Below are positions 15,796 to 19,658 of a stretch of 19,658 nt of DNA, in pieces. The notes beneath the pieces were generated by a model. That model had not been told where the DNA came from. It worked only from the letters and a program-made list of their open reading frames with translations, and did no database searches. Made by a program: the position numbers and the translations under genes. The first letter of the stretch is position 1; each line of letters starts with the position of its first letter. The DNA lies in the NCBI GenBank assembly GCA_022712775.1, contig JAFLJZ010000052.1, positions 1 through 19,658 of the forward strand, read 5' to 3'. The stretch is from Sulfurimonas sp. Its GTDB lineage: Bacteria > Campylobacterota > Campylobacteria > Campylobacterales > Sulfurimonadaceae.

Positions 15796-17742
15796 TTATT
15801 TGTTCTTTATTTCGATGCAAAAGCATATTCCACCATCTATATTAAGTGCTTTTATTGTTCCACGGTGATGATCTTCAATAATCATCTTAGACATATAAAG
15901 ACCAAGTCCTGTACCATTTTTCTCATGTTTTGTTGAAAAATACGGATCAAAAATATTATCAATTATATCTGCATTAATACCACCGCCATTATCACTTATA
16001 TTTATAATAATACCATTTTCTATATCAAAAGTATCAATACAAATAGAAGGTTTTTTAGTTTTTTTAATCTTGAAGTTATCTTGTGCATTTTTAATAATAT
16101 TTAAAATAACTTGCATTACTTCACTATCAAGTAAGTTCATCTTTTTCTTAGAGGTATATCCCTTTATTACTTCTATATTATCTATAGTTAAAGAAGCTAT
16201 AATAATATTAAGCGCTTTTTCTATAGGTATACTAACCTCAACAAGATTAAAAATTTTATTCGGTTTATAAAAGTTTTTAAAATCATCAATGGTAGTTGTT
16301 AATCCCTGCGCTAAATTTTCTATATTATCAAGACCTTCAAGAAAATAGGCCTCAAAAAGTTTTCTATCTTCTTCTTTTTTTAAATCATAAATTCCTAATT
16401 CTATCTTTATTTTCAAATCTATATCTGTAGCTGTAATCGCACCAAGAGGCTGTCTCCATTGATGTGCTATCATGCTTATCATCTCTCCCATTTGGGCAAG
16501 ACGTGTTTGCTTAAATAATGCTTGTTGATGTATAGTATTTTTCTCTATCTCTTTTGCTATTTTATCTTCAAGTTCAAGTGTATAATTATTAAGTAACTTT
16601 TCATTCTCACTTAAAACAACAAGCATAGTATTAAAAGATACAGTAAGTTCATAAATCTCTTTGTCATCAGAATCATTTAAAATAGTTTTTCTACTTCCCG
16701 TTACATACTCTTTACTAGCTTGGGCTAGTTTACTAAGTGGTTTTAAGATTTTCAATGCTATATATCTTGAAACAATAAATACAATAATAATTACTATCGC
16801 TAAAAATAAAAGTAAGGATTCTGTCAACTCTTTTTTACTTTCTATAAGTGTATCATGTTTTAATTCATTGATTAATACCCACTTCACCCCATATATATCT
16901 ATGTCACTATGCATTAAAATAATTTCTTCTTTCTCTAGAACTTGATGATTATGTATATGTTCTTGCGAATCTTCTAAATGATATACACTATTCATTTTAT
17001 GCTTTAATGCTTTTTTTTCATTCGATATATCAGTTCTTAAAAATCCATCTAAACCAACTATATAGTTTTTACTCGACATATTTTGTTTAAAAAGATTATT
17101 AAACTCATCCCACTTAAACTGTAACGCGAAGACTCCAATTAATTGCCCCGCATCACTTATTAATGGAGCTGTAATAAAACCTACAATCTTACCTTTTGAA
17201 GGTTGATAGTACTCTATATCTGAGAAATGTATCGAACTGTCTTTTATAGTCTTTTTAAAAGAATTAGCAAATCTAGTCTGTGAGTATTGACCATGTAGTA
17301 AGTTAGTTCCTAAATCTTCTTCTTTTGCAAGGGAATATAGGATATTTCCTTGTTTACCTATAAGAAAAATATCATGTAAGTAAGTATAATGCTTTTTTAG
17401 TGTTTTAAAATCATTTTCAAATGTTTTGATTGAGTGTATGTGCTGATTACTCTTTATAGAATCTTGTTTACTCTCATCTTTTTCTTGAAGTTTTAAAAGT
17501 TTCTCTAAGATATGTACTGTTTGAGAAGATTCTGACCAGGTTGATATATCTGAATATCTATATTTAAACCAATTTTCTATATATCGCGTTTGTAACCGTG
17601 CAGTATTTTTTAGTTCGTTCATAGCTAATTCTTTAATCATATTGGCATTTGTGTTATAGCTATTAATTGTAAAAATCAAAAGCGGTGTAATTGCTAAAAA
17701 CAAAAACCAAAATAATAATTTACTGGATAATGATTTTTTCAT
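15796..17742 (-). CDS. Membrane sensor histidine kinase with periplasmic Cache-like domain
   Basis: A 648-residue kinase. Membrane helix 1 (about 9-27) and helix 2 (about 308-326) bracket a ~280-residue periplasmic part with the look of a double Cache sensor (for example HDIFLIGKQGNILYSLAKE and GVFALQFKWDEF). A HAMP segment (~327-380) and a coiled coil (~380-410) lead to the phospho-acceptor helix with H427 in IAHQWRQPLG. This HQWRQPL type is very common in Campylobacterota. The ATPase domain shows the N box (N548, N552), DNGGG (584-588) and GTGLGL (610-615). AAGGAT precedes the start. Its likely partner is the response regulator 45 bp downstream, followed by the molybdenum enzyme operon. The ligand is unknown; a small organic acid or respiratory substrate would fit the fold. 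Confidence 0.92.
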   Translation of the reverse strand: MKKSLSSKLLFWFLFLAITPLLIFTINSYNTNANMIKELAMNELKNTARLQTRYIENWFKYRYSDISTWSESSQTVHILEKLLKLQEKDESKQDSIKSNQHIHSIKTFENDFKTLKKHYTYLHDIFLIGKQGNILYSLAKEEDLGTNLLHGQYSQTRFANSFKKTIKDSSIHFSDIEYYQPSKGKIVGFITAPLISDAGQLIGVFALQFKWDEFNNLFKQNMSSKNYIVGLDGFLRTDISNEKKALKHKMNSVYHLEDSQEHIHNHQVLEKEEIILMHSDIDIYGVKWVLINELKHDTLIESKKELTESLLLFLAIVIIIVFIVSRYIALKILKPLSKLAQASKEYVTGSRKTILNDSDDKEIYELTVSFNTMLVVLSENEKLLNNYTLELEDKIAKEIEKNTIHQQALFKQTRLAQMGEMISMIAHQWRQPLGAITATDIDLKIKIELGIYDLKKEEDRKLFEAYFLEGLDNIENLAQGLTTTIDDFKNFYKPNKIFNLVEVSIPIEKALNIIIASLTIDNIEVIKGYTSKKKMNLLDSEVMQVILNIIKNAQDNFKIKKTKKPSICIDTFDIENGIIINISDNGGGINADIIDNIFDPYFSTKHEKNGTGLGLYMSKMIIEDHHRGTIKALNIDGGICFCIEIKNK

Positions 17743-17842
17743 TTTATATCCTTCTACACTTTGTTTAATATAATGATAACATATACACTGCCACCTTTAA
17801 GTAAGAGGGAGAATATAATTTGAGCTATTACACTTATTGATG

Positions 17843-17854
17843 TGTCATCTAAAA
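17843..17854 (+). promoter_or_regulatory. 12-base motif shared with the B-C-A leader
   Basis: TGTCATCTAAAA here, about 100 bases before the histidine kinase start, is identical to the sequence on the minus strand at 14139-14150 upstream of the B-C-A operon. A third TGTCATC is at 14120-14126. A shared regulator site is possible but unproven in DNA this AT-rich. Confidence 0.25.
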
Positions 17855-17859
17855 AGAAT

Positions 17860-19158
17860 TTAAAGGTATTTTGTGAGACGAACTCTTACGGATTGTTCAT
17901 GTGCAGTTAAACCTTCTGTATTAGCAATTAAGGCACATGCTTCACCAATCTCATTAATCGCTTTTTTTGAAAAAGAGATGATAGAAGTTTTCTTCATAAA
18001 ATTCTCAACTCCAAGTGGAGAATAAAACTTTGCCGTTCCACCAGTTGGAAGTGTATGATTCGGTCCAGCTACATAATCGCCTATCGCTTCAGGAGTATTG
18101 TGACCTAAAAAAATTGCTCCTGCATGCTTGATTAAAGGAAGTAGCTCAAAAGGAGAGTTAGTAGCAACCTCTAAGTGTTCAGGTGCAATATCATTCATTA
18201 AGTCTATTGCTTCTTCCATTGTCTCTGTAACTATTATCGCTCCACGCTCTTCTATAGATTTTCTAGCAATAACTTGGCGAGGAAGTTTGACTAACCAAGC
18301 TTCAATCTCTATTTTTACAGCATCTGCAAGTTTTTGAGAAGGAGTTATTAAAATAGAACTTGCCATCTCATCATGCTCAGCTTGAGAAAGTAAATCTATA
18401 GCTAAGTGATTTGCATTTGCAGAATCATCGGCTAAGATTCCAATCTCACTAGGACCTGCTATCATATCAATATTCACATCACCAAAAACCATTTTCTTCG
18501 CAGTTGCTACAAAAATGTTTCCAGGTCCAGTTACTACATCAACCTTTGGAATAGTCTCAGTTCCATACGCCATTGCAGCAATTGCAGAAGCCCCACCAAC
18601 CTTATAAACTTGGTCTACTCCACATAGATGACATGCAGCAAGAAGTAACTCGTTTGGCTCATTATTTGGTGTTGGCGTACATACAACAATATTTTCAACG
18701 CCAGCAACCTGTGCTGGAATTACATTCATTAACAAAGATGAAGGATAAGCAGCCTTTCCACCAGGGATATAGAGACCTGCAGAATCAACAGCTGTTACTC
18801 TTTGACCTAAAATCGTACCATTCGGCTCATCATCAAACCATGATTTTGGCTTTTGTTTTTCATGATAGACTTTAATTCTGTCATATGATAAATGCAAAGC
18901 ATCTTTAAGTTGATTATCAATATTATTATACGCTTCTTCCATCAATGTAGTACAAATTTTTAAATCAGAATCATCTTGAGGTGTCCAATTGTCAAACTTA
19001 GATATATGCTTTTTAAGTGCCTTGTTTTTTTCAAGCTTAATCTCATCAATAATATTTTCAACAATAGAACTAACCTGAGCCATATCCATTTTACCACGAC
19101 CTAAAAGCTCATCAAAACTAGTCTTAAATCCACTCTCTTTTGTGTTTACAAATATCAT
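17860..19158 (-). CDS. hisD: Histidinol dehydrogenase
   Basis: Catalyses the last two steps of histidine synthesis, oxidising L-histidinol through histidinal to L-histidine with two NAD+, as a cytoplasmic zinc enzyme. The 432-residue protein is of normal length. Zinc and catalytic residues are in place: Q259 and H262 in [11 protein letters not shown]327-H328 in IAPEHLEV, D361 in [13 protein letters not shown] and H420 in [12 protein letters not shown]. The NAD-side [19 protein letters not shown] stretch is also present. It starts directly after the stop of the thioredoxin gene, with zero bases between, so it is translated from the same message. No other his gene is nearby. No clear terminator follows it. 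Confidence 0.97.
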   Translation of the reverse strand: MIFVNTKESGFKTSFDELLGRGKMDMAQVSSIVENIIDEIKLEKNKALKKHISKFDNWTPQDDSDLKICTTLMEEAYNNIDNQLKDALHLSYDRIKVYHEKQKPKSWFDDEPNGTILGQRVTAVDSAGLYIPGGKAAYPSSLLMNVIPAQVAGVENIVVCTPTPNNEPNELLLAACHLCGVDQVYKVGGASAIAAMAYGTETIPKVDVVTGPGNIFVATAKKMVFGDVNIDMIAGPSEIGILADDSANANHLAIDLLSQAEHDEMASSILITPSQKLADAVKIEIEAWLVKLPRQVIARKSIEERGAIIVTETMEEAIDLMNDIAPEHLEVATNSPFELLPLIKHAGAIFLGHNTPEAIGDYVAGPNHTLPTGGTAKFYSPLGVENFMKKTSIISFSKKAINEIGEACALIANTEGLTAHEQSVRVRLTKYL

Positions 19159-19575
19159 TTATTTTCCTAGACTTTTTTCAAACTCTTCTTTTACAATTAC
19201 TAATGCTCTTAAAAACTCTTCCGCATCTAAAGCACCCATAAGCGGTTGAAACATCACTTCTCCATCTGGATATAGAAACCATAAAGCAGGAGTACCTGGT
19301 CTCCATAATTCTCTTGGTGTATAATCATTTTCATCAGTATATGAGATTATAGAAATAAAATCTTTGTTTAAAGCTTCGATTACCTCTTTATCTTTAAATG
19401 TAGTTTCATCTAAAACTCTGCAATAATGACAAGAATGGCGAGAAAATACAAAAAGAACTGGCTTATTTTTTGCTGTTGCATTTTTAATTCCACTCTTAAA
19501 ATCTTTTTCCCAAGCTATTTCGGCAGAAAATAATGAGGAAGCAATAAGTAGCAATAGTACTATAATTTTTTTCAT
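19159..19575 (-). CDS. Secreted thioredoxin-like protein (CHYC)
   Basis: A 138-residue periplasmic thioredoxin-fold protein. A Sec signal peptide covers about residues 1-18 (cleavage after SLFSA). The active site is C49-H-Y-C52 in SRHSCHYCRVLDETTF, a thioredoxin_7/DsbD-gamma-like arrangement with the DETTFKDKEVIEALNKDF continuation. The cis-proline loop is PGTPALWFL. It probably reduces or isomerises periplasmic disulfides or haem-binding thiols. The start overlaps the upstream gene's stop (ATGA at 19572-19575), and hisD follows without a gap. A secreted redox protein between two amino-acid biosynthesis genes is an odd setting that suggests operon packing rather than shared function. Confidence 0.88.
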   Translation of the reverse strand: MKKIIVLLLLIASSLFSAEIAWEKDFKSGIKNATAKNKPVLFVFSRHSCHYCRVLDETTFKDKEVIEALNKDFISIISYTDENDYTPRELWRPGTPALWFLYPDGEVMFQPLMGALDAEEFLRALVIVKEEFEKSLGK

Positions 19576-19658
19576 TTTTTAACCTTTTTTAAAATTTCTT
19601 TTGTACACTCATTTGCACTTTTACCACTTACATCTATAACTATATCAGCTAATTCTAA
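19572..19658 (-). CDS. aroK: Probable shikimate kinase, C-terminal end
   Basis: Only the last 28 codons are inside the window, reading LELADIVIDVSGKSANECTK then EILKKVKK and a TGA stop. The ADIVIDVSGKS-x5-I/E pattern is the usual end of shikimate kinase, which phosphorylates shikimate in aromatic amino-acid synthesis. The stop overlaps the thioredoxin start (ATGA), so the two are co-transcribed. The call rests on a short segment. Confidence 0.6.
   Translation of the reverse strand, partial: LELADIVIDVSGKSANECTKEILKKVKK

Noticed and set aside
1..19658. tRNA, rRNA, CRISPR, insertion sequence or prophage
   Set aside because: No clover-leaf-like sequence, regularly spaced repeat array, transposase or phage protein was seen in the intergenic gaps or open frames.

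Overview
The window is AT-rich, densely packed chromosomal DNA from a Campylobacterota (epsilonproteobacterial) organism, most likely a Sulfurimonas-like chemolithotroph. This rests on base composition, the look of the proteins (for example the HQWRQPLG-type histidine kinase), and a quinone-linked molybdenum enzyme sitting among housekeeping genes. The genus is an inference made without any database search.

Layout. Positions 2-1645 (+) hold the 3' end of lepA and a ComF-type phosphoribosyltransferase. They converge on, and overlap by 9 bp, a 665-residue membrane-anchored AsmA-like protein (1637-3634, -) built from three ~177-residue repeats. A divergent promoter region (3635-3827) has a consensus sigma70 promoter for grpE-dnaK (3828-6384, +). 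The two chaperone genes are separated by a 73-bp REP-like double hairpin. dnaK ends against a c-di-GMP protein (6405-8267, -) that reads as a CZB zinc-binding domain, a degenerate GGDEF domain and an EAL domain. Divergent from it is a membrane-anchored TlpA/ScsD-type thioredoxin (8368-8865, +).

The central accessory block (8885-17742, all -) reads, in transcription order: a Cache-type sensor histidine kinase; a response regulator with an unrecognised output region; a 380-bp non-coding leader containing a terminator with a possible antiterminator; and a B-C-A operon. That operon encodes a four-cluster ferredoxin subunit, an NrfD-type quinone-reactive membrane subunit and a 1154-residue Tat-exported molybdopterin oxidoreductase. 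Together they should form a membrane-bound periplasm-facing respiratory enzyme of the DMSO reductase superfamily. The substrate cannot be read from sequence; polysulfide, tetrathionate, selenate or arsenate-type oxyanions and sulfite are all possible. The adjacent two-component system may control it, although its regulator has no visible DNA-binding domain.

The window ends with a tightly packed minus-strand biosynthetic operon: the end of a probable shikimate kinase gene, a secreted thioredoxin and hisD (17860-19658), with overlaps or zero-length gaps.

The points I find most worth a second look are the CZB/degenerate-GGDEF/EAL protein, the leader and unidentified Mo enzyme next to the kinase pair, the three-repeat AsmA-like protein, and three stop codons lying inside the loops of gene-end hairpins. 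No tRNA, rRNA, CRISPR array, insertion sequence or phage gene was seen.
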